NCBI RefSeq assembly: GCF_900215245.1
Contig: NZ_LT907842.1
Location: 1,364,001 to 1,428,000 of the forward strand
Length of the DNA: 64,000 nt
Source of the DNA: Pseudomonas fluorescens
GTDB taxonomy: Bacteria > Pseudomonadota > Gammaproteobacteria > Pseudomonadales > Pseudomonadaceae
Direction: 5' to 3'
Below are positions 45,236 through 53,671 of this stretch, one piece after another. Position numbers and translations under genes: made by a program. Below the pieces are notes generated by a model that had not been told where the DNA came from, did no database searches, and was given only the letters and a program-made list of their open reading frames with translations. Each line of letters opens with the position of its first letter. The first letter of the stretch is position 1.

Positions 45236-46372
45236 TTATACGCTCGCTGCTGGAAGAGGGATGGCAGTGACTCGCCAGTCATCGCCTACAGCGCGCATTT
45301 CAGTGATCTTGAGTTGGGGGGCGTCGGCGAGTTTATCAAGCGGCCAGTCCAGCAAAGGCCGGGCGGCGGAGCCCAGAAACTTGCCGGCGACGAATATCAC
45401 GTACTCGTCGACCAACCCCTGCTGGGCAAACGCCCCCGCCAGGCTTGGGCCGGCCTCGACCAACACGTCGTTGACACCCCTGGCCGCCAGCGCGACCAGC
45501 GCCGAGCGCAGGTCAACCTGACCGTCAACGCCTGGCACGACCAGGCATTCGGGCCCACGGGGGAACTGGTTCTCTGGGGTAACGCAGGTGATGACCAGCG
45601 CCGGGCCGGCCTTGAAGAATGGCGCGTTGAGCGGCACCCGCAGGCGGCCGTCGATCAGCACGCGCAATGGCGGGCGGGACATGGCCAGCGCAGTGGTGGC
45701 TTCGTCCAGGCCCAGTTCGGCGGCACGTACGGTCAGGCGGGCACCGTCGGCCAGCACCGTATCGGCACCGGTCAACACCACGCTGGCCTCGGCGCGCAGG
45801 CGCTGTACGGCGGCGCGGGCGGCAGGGCCGGTGATCCATTGGCTTTCGCCACTGGCCATCGCGGTGCGGCCGTCCAGACTCATCGCCAGCTTGACCCGCA
45901 CGAACGGCAGGCCGTGTTCCATGCGCTTGAGGAAGCCCGGGTTGAGCGCGCGCGCTTCACTTTCCAGCACGCCGCTGTGGGTTTCGATACCGGCCTGGGC
46001 CAAACGCTGCAGGCCACGCCCGGCCACTTCCGGGTTGGGGTCCTGCATCCCGGCGACCACTCTCGCGACACCGGCGCTCACCAGTGCATCGGCGCAAGGC
46101 GGTGTCCGCCCGTGGTGGCTGCAGGGTTCAAGGGTCACGTACACCGTGGCGCCACGCGCCTTGTCACCGGCGGCGCGCAACGCATTCGGCTCGGCATGGG
46201 GTTCGCCGGTGCGCTCATGCCAGCCTTCGCCGACAATCTGCCCATCCCGCACAATCACGCAGCCCACACGCGGGTTGGGATGGGTGGTGTACACGCCCTT
46301 GCGCGCCAATTCGAGGGCGCGGGCCATGTAATGGGCGTCGAGGATGGTCTGTTCTGCAGAAGGTGCGGTCAT
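45236..46372 (-). CDS. ribD: Bifunctional riboflavin deaminase/reductase RibD
   Basis: The protein has 378 residues. The N-terminal deaminase domain has the zinc motif EPHAEPNAL near residues 56-64 and [16 protein letters not shown] near 82-97. The C-terminal reductase domain starts near residue 150 ([15 protein letters not shown]) and ends near 370. It performs the two steps between RibA and the ribityl-aminopyrimidine. Its start overlaps the nrdR stop (ATGA), matching the conserved nrdR-ribD order. Confidence 0.97.
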   Translation of the reverse strand: MTAPSAEQTILDAHYMARALELARKGVYTTHPNPRVGCVIVRDGQIVGEGWHERTGEPHAEPNALRAAGDKARGATVYVTLEPCSHHGRTPPCADALVSAGVARVVAGMQDPNPEVAGRGLQRLAQAGIETHSGVLESEARALNPGFLKRMEHGLPFVRVKLAMSLDGRTAMASGESQWITGPAARAAVQRLRAEASVVLTGADTVLADGARLTVRAAELGLDEATTALAMSRPPLRVLIDGRLRVPLNAPFFKAGPALVITCVTPENQFPRGPECLVVPGVDGQVDLRSALVALAARGVNDVLVEAGPSLAGAFAQQGLVDEYVIFVAGKFLGSAARPLLDWPLDKLADAPQLKITEMRAVGDDWRVTAIPLPAASV

Positions 46373-46839
46373 TTCTTTACCGGCTCACGGGCCAGGCGGT
46401 CGATCTCTTCGCGGAACTCATTGAGGTCCTGGAAGCGTCGATACACCGAGGCGAAACGGATATAGGCGACTTCGTCGAGCTTTTGCAGCTCGCCCATCAC
46501 CAGCTCTCCAACCACCAGGCTCTTGACCTCGCGCTCGCCGGTCGCACGCAGCTTGTGCTTGATATGCGCCAGCGCAGCTTCCAGGCGCTCGACACTCACC
46601 GGGCGTTTTTCCAGCGCGCGCTGCATACCGGCGCGCAGTTTTTCTTCGTCGAAAGGCTGGCGGCTGCCGTCGGACTTGATCAGACGTGGCAACACCAGTT
46701 CGGCGGTTTCGAAGGTGGTGAAACGTTCACCGCAGCCAGAGGCCAGGCATTCACGCCGGCGACGTACTTGATCGCCCTCGGCGACCAGACGTGAGTCAAT
46801 GACCTTGGTGTCGTTGGCACCGCAGAAGGGACAGTGCAT
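46369..46839 (-). CDS. nrdR: Transcriptional regulator NrdR
   Basis: This 156-residue zinc-ribbon/ATP-cone repressor controls ribonucleotide reductase genes. The ribbon is [10 protein letters not shown]...[18 protein letters not shown] (four Cys). The ATP cone covers residues 49-139 ([22 protein letters not shown] onwards). The ATG at 46839 gives the universal MHCPFC start; the frame is open to 47007, but that extension is not family-like. Confidence 0.97.
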   Translation of the reverse strand: MHCPFCGANDTKVIDSRLVAEGDQVRRRRECLASGCGERFTTFETAELVLPRLIKSDGSRQPFDEEKLRAGMQRALEKRPVSVERLEAALAHIKHKLRATGEREVKSLVVGELVMGELQKLDEVAYIRFASVYRRFQDLNEFREEIDRLAREPVKK

Positions 46840-46978
46840 GGTGGCAGGCAACAAAAAAAGGGAGGGCCATGGTAGCGCATCCCCATGGCAAGACAAGCCA
46901 TAGCCTTTACGGTATATAGGCTGACTATTATGTTTCATATTTTTTAAGCCACGGATTTTGCCCTTTCTGGAGCCGTAC

Positions 46979-47434
46979 ATGCAGTTACGACCACTTGTTT
47001 TACTCACCCTGTTCAGTTTCCTGGTCGCCTGCAGCAGCGAAGCCCCGAAACCGTCGGTACCGCAACCAACGCCCGCCCAAGAGAAAAAAGTCCCCGGTAT
47101 TGAAGACCTGGGCCCGCTGCCGGCGTTTCAGCGTGAAATCAACGGCACCCTCAACGGCGTGCCGGCCAACGCCGAAGTCGAACTGGCGCTGCTGGTGATC
47201 GACGAGCGCAACCGCCCGCAACAACTGCTCGCCAGCAGTGTGCTGACCGGCAACGGCAAGCCCGTGGCCTTCCGTCTGCGCTTCAACCCGGACGCCTTCC
47301 CGGCCGGTGCGCGGGTTGAATTGCGCGGTCGCGCCAGCCAGTCCGGCCAGTTGATCCTGCACCTGCCTGCCGTGCGCATCACCCAAGCCATCACCCAGAC
47401 CACCGGCCCCCTGCAACTCGTCAAGGCACCATGA
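46979..47434 (+). CDS. YbaY-like lipoprotein
   Basis: This 151-residue protein has a lipoprotein signal (TLFSFLVAC, Cys near residue 18), a Pro-rich linker and a beta-rich domain ([22 protein letters not shown] ... [18 protein letters not shown]). It resembles YbaY-family outer-membrane lipoproteins, some of which act as pilotin-like factors. TGGAG lies 6 nt before the ATG at 46979. Its stop overlaps the methyltransferase start. It lies divergent from nrdR. Confidence 0.85.
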   Translation: MQLRPLVLLTLFSFLVACSSEAPKPSVPQPTPAQEKKVPGIEDLGPLPAFQREINGTLNGVPANAEVELALLVIDERNRPQQLLASSVLTGNGKPVAFRLRFNPDAFPAGARVELRGRASQSGQLILHLPAVRITQAITQTTGPLQLVKAP

Positions 47435-48087
47435 CGCCACCGCTGGACCTGCAACGGGCGCTGAGCGAACTGATCGGCGACGCGCAATTGGTGCCCTGCC
47501 CACTGCCGGGCACCGCGCTCTCATTGTGGCTGCTCGACACGGACAATATGGACCGCGCCTTCAGCCCCGAAGAGACCCGACGCATCCTGCATGAACCGCC
47601 CTACTGGAGTTTTTGCTGGGCCAGCGGCCTGGCGCTGGCGCGCTACCTGGCGGCCAACCCCGAGTGGGTCGCCGGCAAACGCGTGCTGGATTTTGGCGCC
47701 GGTTCCGGCGTGGCCGGGATCGCCGCCGTCAAGGCGGGTGCGCGGGAAGTGGTCGCGTGTGATTTAGACCCGCTGGCATTGGCCGCTTGCCGGGTAAACG
47801 CCGAACTCAACGCGGTGGAGCTGAGTTATTCAGCAGACTTTTTCGCCGAAGCCGACCGCTTCGACCTGATCCTGGTCGCCGACGTGCTCTACGACCGCGC
47901 CAACCTGCCGCTGCTCGACCAGTTCCTTACCCGTGGCCGCGAGGCACTGGTGGCAGACTCGCGGGTACGCGACTTCCAGCACCCGGCTTACCAACGCCTG
48001 GAAATCCTTGATGCGCTGACCCTGCCCGATCTGGCCGAGCCTTGGGAGTTTCGCAAGGTGAGCCTGTACCATTCGCGGCGCTCTTGA
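47431..48087 (+). CDS. SAM-dependent methyltransferase (protein-lysine type, METTL20/PrmA-like)
   Basis: This 218-residue class I Rossmann-fold methyltransferase has motif I VLDFGAGSGVAGIAAVKAGA near residues 85-104, VACDLDPLALAACRVNAELN as motif II and LILVADVLYDR as motif IV. It resembles ETF-beta lysine methyltransferases and ribosomal L11 methyltransferases. The start overlaps the YbaY gene stop. The exact target is not evident. Confidence 0.88.
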   Translation: MTPPLDLQRALSELIGDAQLVPCPLPGTALSLWLLDTDNMDRAFSPEETRRILHEPPYWSFCWASGLALARYLAANPEWVAGKRVLDFGAGSGVAGIAAVKAGAREVVACDLDPLALAACRVNAELNAVELSYSADFFAEADRFDLILVADVLYDRANLPLLDQFLTRGREALVADSRVRDFQHPAYQRLEILDALTLPDLAEPWEFRKVSLYHSRRS

Positions 48088-48089
48088 GG

Positions 48090-48157
48090 CCATCGCGGGC
48101 AAGCTCGCGCCCACAGATGACTGAGTGCCGCTGTGGGAGCGGGCTTGCCCGCGATGG
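48090..48157. repeat. REP pair in tail-to-tail orientation
   Basis: CCATCGCGGGCAAGCTCGCGCCCACAG and CTGTGGGAGCGGGCTTGCCCGCGATGG face outward, the opposite of the other pairs in this window. It lies between the methyltransferase and CnoX-like genes. Confidence 0.8.
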
Positions 48158-48214
48158 CGATCTGGACTGCATCCCCTTATAGTTGCCCCATTCCCGCTTG
48201 ATTCGAGACGCCCC

Positions 48215-49087
48215 ATGAGTGAGCCCACGCCGTACATCTTCGACGTCACCACCGCCAACTTCGACCAGGCCGTGATCCAGAACTCCTTCGAAAAACCCGT
48301 ACTCGTGGATTTCTGGGCTGAGTGGTGCGCGCCGTGCAAGGCGTTGATGCCCATGCTGGCGAAAATTGCCGAGAGTTATCAAGGCGAGCTGCTGCTGGCC
48401 AAGATCGATTGCGAGGCCGAGCAGGATATCGTCGCGCGTTTTGGCATTCAGAGCCTGCCCACCGTGGTGCTGTTCAAGGACGGCCAGCCCGTGGACGGGT
48501 TTGCCGGGGCGCAGCCGGAGTCTGCGGTAAGGGCGATGCTGGAGCCGCATGTGCAGATGCCGCCGCCAGCGGCCGCTGACCCACTGGAACAGGCCCAGGC
48601 GTTGTTTGCCGAAGGCCGTGTCAGCGATGCCGAAGCGGTCCTGGTCGCACTGCTGGGCGAAGACAACACCAACGCCGCCGCGCTGATCCTGTATGCGCGC
48701 TGCCTGGCCGAGCGCGGTGAGTTGGGCGAAGCCCAGACCGTGCTCGACGCCGTAAAAAGCGACGACCACAAAGCCGCCCTCGCCGGGGCCAAGGCGCAAA
48801 TTACCTTCCTGCGCCAGGCGGCCGATTTGCCGGACGCCGCCGACTTGAAAAGCCGCCTGGCGCAAAACCCGCAGGACGATGAAGCGGCCTATCAGTTGGC
48901 CATTCAGCAACTCGCTCGCCAGCAATACGACGCCGCGCTGGAAGGCCTGCTCAAGCTGTTTATCCGCAATCGCAGCTACAGCGAAGGCTTGCCGCACAAG
49001 ACCTTGCTGCAAGTATTCGAATTGCTCGGCAATGACCACCCGCTGGTCACCGTGTACCGCCGCAAGTTGTTCGCCGCGCTGTATTAA
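48215..49087 (+). CDS. cnoX: Thioredoxin-like co-chaperone CnoX (YbbN)
   Basis: This 290-residue protein has an N-terminal thioredoxin domain with VDFWAEWCAPCKALMPML (CAPC near residues 38-41) and a C-terminal TPR-like region (from about residue 125, DPLEQAQALFAEGRVSDAEAVL). The length and architecture match CnoX/YbbN, a chaperedoxin that works with GroEL/DnaK. The CxxC is complete here, whereas E. coli YbbN has SxxC, so redox activity is likely. The ATG at 48215 is preferred; the longer frame runs into the REP. Confidence 0.92.
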   Translation: MSEPTPYIFDVTTANFDQAVIQNSFEKPVLVDFWAEWCAPCKALMPMLAKIAESYQGELLLAKIDCEAEQDIVARFGIQSLPTVVLFKDGQPVDGFAGAQPESAVRAMLEPHVQMPPPAAADPLEQAQALFAEGRVSDAEAVLVALLGEDNTNAAALILYARCLAERGELGEAQTVLDAVKSDDHKAALAGAKAQITFLRQAADLPDAADLKSRLAQNPQDDEAAYQLAIQQLARQQYDAALEGLLKLFIRNRSYSEGLPHKTLLQVFELLGNDHPLVTVYRRKLFAALY

Positions 49088-49425
49088 TCGCCGACCCAGC
49101 TGTACAGCGGCGTATCCCCGCCGCTGGCGACTTTCACGCTGGCACTGTGGCGCAGGCGCACCAACAGGCGCTTGCCTGACGCCGCGTCACCTGCCAAACC
49201 TTCCAACTGGTCGAGCAACTCCAGCCCATTGAGTTGCCCGGCCTGGCGCAACAGGTCCTGGGCGCTCTGCCACAGATCGTCGGTGTGTTTGACCGGTGCA
49301 GCAGTCGGCACGCTGGCTGCCGGCGCCGCCTGCAAATGCGCGCCCAGCCGTGCCCAATCGCCGTCGTCGAGTTCCAGGGTCAAGTCCACCGGCAAGTCGC
49401 CGACGGTTCCACGAATTCGTAACAT
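49084..49425 (-). CDS. Conserved hypothetical protein
   Basis: This 113-residue acidic protein starts LRIRGTVGDLPVDLTLELDDGDWARL, has a Pro/Ala-rich linker, and ends LVRLRHSASVKVASGGDTPLYSWVGD. The ATG at 49425 has GGGAG and AAGGA upstream and gives the compact form; the longer frame to 49497 has no SD. The stop overlaps the CnoX stop (convergent). I recognise no domain. Confidence 0.7.
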   Translation of the reverse strand: MLRIRGTVGDLPVDLTLELDDGDWARLGAHLQAAPAASVPTAAPVKHTDDLWQSAQDLLRQAGQLNGLELLDQLEGLAGDAASGKRLLVRLRHSASVKVASGGDTPLYSWVGD

Positions 49426-49511
49426 CGTCCTTACTCCCAGCATTTTTCCGACCCGCATGCTCCCACGCGACTTGCGCATCGCCAAGCGGGCGTTCAAACT
49501 CGTGGCCTATC

Positions 49512-49529
49512 GTTATAAGATTACATAAC
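49512..49529 (+). promoter_or_regulatory. Candidate Zur box upstream of the zinc operon
   Basis: GTTATAAGATTACATAAC is an AT-rich inverted repeat (GTTAT...ATAAC) that resembles Zur sites of the GTTATAnnATAAC type. It lies 27 nt before the zrgA start. The orthologous P. aeruginosa genes PA4063-PA4066 are zinc-starvation induced. Confidence 0.7.
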
Positions 49530-49556
49530 AAAACTTTCATGTTCTGGAGCCTACTC

Positions 49557-50177
49557 ATGCGCCGTCTGCTGCTCGCTTTGCCGTTTGCCCTGCTGCCACT
49601 CGCCATTGCTCATGCGGCTGACGAGCACGACCACGACCATGAACACGAGCACGGCAGCCTGGGCGCCCACGAACACGGCGTCGGTCGCCTCAATGCGGTG
49701 CTCGACGGCCAGGCGCTGGAGCTGGAATTTGACAGCCCGGCCATGAACCTCGTGGGTTTTGAACATCAGGCCACCACCCCCGCCGATAAAGCCAAGGTCG
49801 CGGCCAGCCGCAAACAGCTGGAAAACCCGTTGGCCCTGTTCAACTTGCCTAAAGCTGCCGGTTGCGTGATCAGCACCCAGGAGCTCAACAGCCCGTTGTT
49901 CGGCGACAAGCCTGAAGCCGATCATGACGACGACGATGATGATGACCACGCCACCGACGGCAAAGGCGCAGCCGCTCACGCGCATCATCATGATCACAGC
50001 GAAATCCACGCCCACTACCAGTTCACCTGCGCCACGCCGACGGCCCTGAGCACTCTGGACCTGAGCCAAGTGTTCAAGACCTTCCCTGCCACCCAAAAAA
50101 TCAACGTGCAGTTGATCGGCCCAAGCGGCCAGCAAGGTGTGGAAGCGACGGCACAGGCAGCTACCCTGAAATTCTGA
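49557..50177 (+). CDS. zrgA: ZrgA-type zinc-binding periplasmic protein (DUF2796)
   Basis: The protein has 206 residues with a signal peptide (RRLLLALPFALLPLAIAHA). Two His/Asp-rich tracts, near residues 22-40 (DEHDHDHEHEHG) and 120-155 (DDDDDDDHAT, AHAHHHDHSEIHAH), probably bind zinc. The DUF2796 domain spans the rest (GAHEHGVGRLNAVLDGQALE). The ATG at 49557 has TGGAG 7 nt upstream; an ATG at 49539 is also possible. First gene of the Zur-box operon, equivalent to PA4063. Confidence 0.92.
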   Translation: MRRLLLALPFALLPLAIAHAADEHDHDHEHEHGSLGAHEHGVGRLNAVLDGQALELEFDSPAMNLVGFEHQATTPADKAKVAASRKQLENPLALFNLPKAAGCVISTQELNSPLFGDKPEADHDDDDDDDHATDGKGAAAHAHHHDHSEIHAHYQFTCATPTALSTLDLSQVFKTFPATQKINVQLIGPSGQQGVEATAQAATLKF

Positions 50178-50191
50178 TGTGAAAACCCGAT

Positions 50192-50224
50192 CACTGTGGG
50201 GCTGGCTTGCCTGCTGCCACAGTG
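50192..50224 (+). other. REP-derived hairpin within the zinc operon
   Basis: CACTGTGG (50192-50199) and CCACAGTG (50217-50224) flank GGCTGGCTTGCCTGCTG, a single REP-like half. It may partly attenuate the ABC transporter genes relative to zrgA. Confidence 0.55.
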
Positions 50225-50265
50225 GATCGGCGCTACTTCCTACCACCAGGCGACCCTGATTCCCC

Positions 50266-50976
50266 ATGACCCAAGCGTTAATCGAACTGTCTGACCTGGG
50301 CTTCAACTGGCCCGGCCACCCACAGTTGCTGGACATTCCCGCGTTCCGCCTGGAAGCGGGGGAAACGCTGTTTCTCAAGGGCCCGAGCGGCAGTGGCAAA
50401 ACCACCCTGCTCGGCCTGCTGGGCGGCGTGCAGAAACCCAGCCAGGGCAGCATCCGCCTGCTCGGCCAGGAATTGACCGAGCTGTCGGCGAGCGCCCGCG
50501 ACCGCTTCCGCGTCGACCACACCGGCTACATTTTCCAGCAGTTCAACCTGCTGCCGTTTCTGTCGGTGCGCGAGAACGTCGAGTTGCCTTGCCACTTTTC
50601 CAAGCTGCGCGCGCAACGGGCGATTCAGCGCCACGGCAGTGTGGACCAGGCCGCCGCGACCTTGCTCGCGCATTTGGGTTTGAACGACAAAAACCTGCTG
50701 GAGCGGCGTGCCGACTCGCTGTCCATCGGCCAGCAACAACGGGTGGCCGCAGCCCGTGCGTTGATCGGCCAACCGGAACTGGTGATTGCCGACGAGCCCA
50801 CCTCGGCCCTGGACTACGACGCTCGCGAAGCATTCATCCAGTTGTTGTTCGCCGAATGCCGCGACGCGGGCGCCAGCCTGTTGTTTGTCAGCCATGACCA
50901 GAGCCTGGCGCCGTTGTTCGACCGCAACCTGTCGCTGGCCGAACTCAATCGCGCCGCCACGCCCGCAGAGGTTTGA
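50266..50976 (+). CDS. ABC transporter ATP-binding protein (LolD/MacB-type)
   Basis: This 236-residue ATPase has Walker A GPSGSGKTTLLGLLGG (near residues 43-58), signature LSIGQQQRV (near 150), Walker B LVIADEPTSALD and the H-loop VSHDQ. It belongs to the LolD/MacB-like class that works with FtsX-type permeases. Together with the next gene it corresponds to PA4064-PA4065, part of the zinc-limitation operon. The cargo is unknown. Confidence 0.95.
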   Translation: MTQALIELSDLGFNWPGHPQLLDIPAFRLEAGETLFLKGPSGSGKTTLLGLLGGVQKPSQGSIRLLGQELTELSASARDRFRVDHTGYIFQQFNLLPFLSVRENVELPCHFSKLRAQRAIQRHGSVDQAAATLLAHLGLNDKNLLERRADSLSIGQQQRVAAARALIGQPELVIADEPTSALDYDAREAFIQLLFAECRDAGASLLFVSHDQSLAPLFDRNLSLAELNRAATPAEV

Positions 50977-50977
50977 G

Positions 50978-52243
50978 ATGTATTTGTTTCGTCTAGCCAT
51001 GGCCAGCCTGGCTAACCGCCGCTTTACCGCGATCCTCACCGCGTTCGCCATCGCCCTGTCGGTGTGCCTGCTGCTGGCGGTGGAGCGCGTGCGCGTCGAG
51101 GCGCGCAACAGCTTCGCCAGCACCATCAGCGGCACCGACCTGATCGTCGGCGCCCGTTCCGGCTCGGTCAACCTGCTGCTGTACTCGGTGTTCCGCATCG
51201 GCAACGCCACCAACAACATCCGTTGGGACAGCTACGAGCACTTCGCCGCCAACCCGCAAGTGAAATGGGCAATCCCGATTTCCCTTGGCGACTCGCACCG
51301 TGGCTACCGGGTGATGGGCACCAACGAAGCCTACTTCGAGCACTACCAGTACGGCCGCAAGCAGAACCTCGAACTGGCCAGCGGCCGCGCCTTCGCCACC
51401 GACCCGTTCGAAGTGGTGCTGGGTGCTGAAGTCGCCGACGCCCTGCATTACAAGCTCGGCGATAAGCTGGTGCTGGCCCACGGTGTGGCAGTGGTCAGCC
51501 TGGTCAAACACGATGACAAACCGTTCACCGTGGTCGGCATTCTCAAGCGCACCGGCACGCCGGTAGACCGCACGCTGCACATCAGTCTCGGCGGTATGGA
51601 AGCGATTCATATCGACTGGCACAACGGCGTACCCGCCCAAGGCAAAGGCCGCATCAGCGCCGATCAGGCGCGCAATATGGACCTGACCCCGCAGGCGATC
51701 ACTGCGTTCATGCTCGGCTTGAACAACAAGATTTCCACCTTCGCGCTGCAACGCGAGATCAACGAATTTCGCGGTGAGCCGATGCTGGCGATCCTGCCCG
51801 GTGTGGCGCTGCAAGAGTTGTGGAGCATGATGGGCACCGCCGAAAAAGCGCTGTTCGTGATCTCGCTGTTCGTGGTGCTGACCGGCCTGATCGGCATGCT
51901 CACGGCGATCCTCACCAGTCTCAACGAGCGCCGCCGTGAGATGGCGATCCTGCGTTCGGTCGGCGCACGCCCCTGGCACATCGCAACACTGCTGATCTTC
52001 GAAGCCTTCGCGCTGGCACTGTCCGGCGTGGTTGCAGGCACAGGCCTGCTGTACGTGTGCATCGCCGCGTCGCGCGGGTATTTGCAGGCCAACTATGGCC
52101 TGGACCTGCCGATGTCATGGCCCAGCGAATATGAATGGACCTTGCTCGCCGGTATCCTGGCAGCAGCGCTGTTGATGGGCAGCGTGCCCGCGTGGCGCGC
52201 CTATCGACAATCCCTGGCCGATGGCCTGTCCATACGTTTATGA
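50978..52243 (+). CDS. FtsX/MacB-like ABC transporter permease
   Basis: This 421-residue permease has the four-segment FtsX/MacB topology: one membrane segment near residues 16-36, a large periplasmic domain (about 40-285), then three near 290-315, 345-370 and 390-410. SLNERRREMAILRSVGARPW is the conserved coupling motif. The ATG at 50978 lies 1 nt after the ATPase stop; the longer frame is not supported. Such transporters use mechanotransmission rather than simple transport. Confidence 0.94.
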   Translation: MYLFRLAMASLANRRFTAILTAFAIALSVCLLLAVERVRVEARNSFASTISGTDLIVGARSGSVNLLLYSVFRIGNATNNIRWDSYEHFAANPQVKWAIPISLGDSHRGYRVMGTNEAYFEHYQYGRKQNLELASGRAFATDPFEVVLGAEVADALHYKLGDKLVLAHGVAVVSLVKHDDKPFTVVGILKRTGTPVDRTLHISLGGMEAIHIDWHNGVPAQGKGRISADQARNMDLTPQAITAFMLGLNNKISTFALQREINEFRGEPMLAILPGVALQELWSMMGTAEKALFVISLFVVLTGLIGMLTAILTSLNERRREMAILRSVGARPWHIATLLIFEAFALALSGVVAGTGLLYVCIAASRGYLQANYGLDLPMSWPSEYEWTLLAGILAAALLMGSVPAWRAYRQSLADGLSIRL

Positions 52244-52254
52244 GGAAGGCTTCG

Positions 52255-52776
52255 ATGCGCCGTGCCCTGTTTGCCCTGTTGCTGCTGGTGGCCGTGCCCG
52301 CGTGGGCGGCCGACCAGCCCAAGGACCTGTCCTGGCAGGAGATGATCCCGCCGGACGCGCCGCCGGAAATTCCCAATATGAAGCCGCTGCACGACCTGTC
52401 GAACATGGCCGACGCGTTGTCGGTCGAGGCGGCGCCTGCGGCCAAGCAGGACCTGCCCAACGCACCGGTGGTACAGAGCCTCGACGGCCAGCACATTCGC
52501 TTGCCGGGTTATATCGTGCCGCTGGAAGTCAGCGAGGAGGGCCGTACCACCGAGTTTTTGCTGGTGCCGTATTTCGGCGCGTGCATTCACGTACCGCCGC
52601 CGCCGTCGAACCAGATCGTGCATGTGAAAAGCGAAGTCGGGGTAAAGCTTGACGAGCTGTACCAGCCGTATTGGATCGAGGGCTCGATGCAGGTCAAACC
52701 GTCATCCAGTGAGCTGGCGGATGCCGGCTACCAAATGGATGCCGAGAAGATTTACGTCTACGAGCTGCAGGAATGA
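52255..52776 (+). CDS. DUF3299 lipoprotein-like/periplasmic protein
   Basis: This 173-residue protein has a signal peptide (RRALFALLLLVAVPAWA), a Pro-rich start and a DUF3299 domain (HIRLPGYIVPLEVSEEGRTTEF, LVPYFGACIHVPPPPSNQIV). The single conserved Cys in GACIHVPPPP may bind metal. AGGAAGG lies 5 nt before the ATG at 52255. It closes the zinc-limitation operon (PA4066 equivalent). Function unknown. Confidence 0.92.
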   Translation: MRRALFALLLLVAVPAWAADQPKDLSWQEMIPPDAPPEIPNMKPLHDLSNMADALSVEAAPAAKQDLPNAPVVQSLDGQHIRLPGYIVPLEVSEEGRTTEFLLVPYFGACIHVPPPPSNQIVHVKSEVGVKLDELYQPYWIEGSMQVKPSSSELADAGYQMDAEKIYVYELQE

Positions 52777-52832
52777 GCCTTGCTCAAGAACAGCACAGAT
52801 CCCAGGGTTTTTGATCCGTGGTTACCCTTTCA

Positions 52833-52846
52833 TTGAGCTGAGTCAA
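52833..52846 (+). promoter_or_regulatory. ANR/FNR-like box upstream of oprG
   Basis: TTGAGCTGAGTCAA matches the TTGAT-N4-ATCAA half-site symmetry in 12 of 14 positions. It lies 63 nt before the oprG start. OprG is known to be ANR-controlled in P. aeruginosa. Confidence 0.6.
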
Positions 52847-52909
52847 AGGATCGAACGGAACGATCTCTACCATTGGACGTACAACTTTTAACGTCCTTCT
52901 GGAGCTCCC

Positions 52910-53608
52910 ATGAACAAGTCCCTGCTCGGCGCGTCCCTCTTCGCGCTCGCCCTCGCCGCCCCTGCCGTCCACGCTCACGAAGCGGGCGATATTCTGATTC
53001 GCGCCGGTGCAATCACCGTTAACCCGAAAGCAGACAGCAGCAGCGTGAAGGTTGACCAGGGCCCCTTGGCGGGCACCAACCTGGGCGGCAAGGCGACCAT
53101 GAGCAGCGACACTCAACTGGGCTTGAACTTCGCCTACATGTTCACCAGCCACTGGGGTATCGAACTGCTGGCGGCCACGCCGTTCGAGCACGACGTGAAG
53201 ATCAAGAACACCGCGCTCGGCGCCGCCAACGGCAAGCTCGGCACCCTGAAACACCTGCCGCCGACCCTGAGCATCGTGTACTACCCGCTGGACAGCAAGT
53301 TGGCATTCCAGCCGTACGTGGGCGCCGGTATCAACTACACCTGGATCTACGACGAGCACGTCAGCAGTAGCGCCCAGCAAGCCGGGTTCAGCAACTTCAA
53401 GGCGGAAAACTCCTGGGGCTGGGCCGCGCAGGTCGGCGCCGACTACATGATCAACGACAAGTGGATGGTCAACGCTCAGGTGCGCTACATCGACATCAGC
53501 ACCAAGGCCACCGTGGACAACAACGCGCTGGGCCAAGGAACGCGCGCCAAGGTCAATGTGGACGTCGACCCAATGGTGTACATGGTCGGTATCGGCTACA
53601 AGTTCTAG
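52910..53608 (+). CDS. oprG: Outer-membrane porin OprG (OmpW family)
   Basis: This 232-residue protein has a signal peptide (about residues 1-22) and an eight-strand beta barrel ending in Phe (VGIGYKF). The OmpW family region includes YPLDSKLAFQPYVGAGINYTW and an aromatic-ended C-terminus. OprG transports small hydrophobic or amino acid compounds and is the standard neighbour of the PA4063-PA4066 operon. CTTCTGGAGCTCCC precedes the ATG. A terminator follows. Confidence 0.96.
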   Translation: MNKSLLGASLFALALAAPAVHAHEAGDILIRAGAITVNPKADSSSVKVDQGPLAGTNLGGKATMSSDTQLGLNFAYMFTSHWGIELLAATPFEHDVKIKNTALGAANGKLGTLKHLPPTLSIVYYPLDSKLAFQPYVGAGINYTWIYDEHVSSSAQQAGFSNFKAENSWGWAAQVGADYMINDKWMVNAQVRYIDISTKATVDNNALGQGTRAKVNVDVDPMVYMVGIGYKF

Positions 53609-53623
53609 GTTTTTATCCCATCC

Positions 53624-53653
53624 AAGACCCTGTTTTTACAGGGTCTTTTTTAT
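53624..53653 (+). terminator. Rho-independent terminator of oprG
   Basis: AAGACCCTG-TTTTTA-CAGGGTCTT is a 9-bp stem followed by a T-run. It separates oprG from the convergent chemosensory operon. Confidence 0.92.
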
Positions 53654-53671
53654 TCTCCTCACTAAGAGGAG

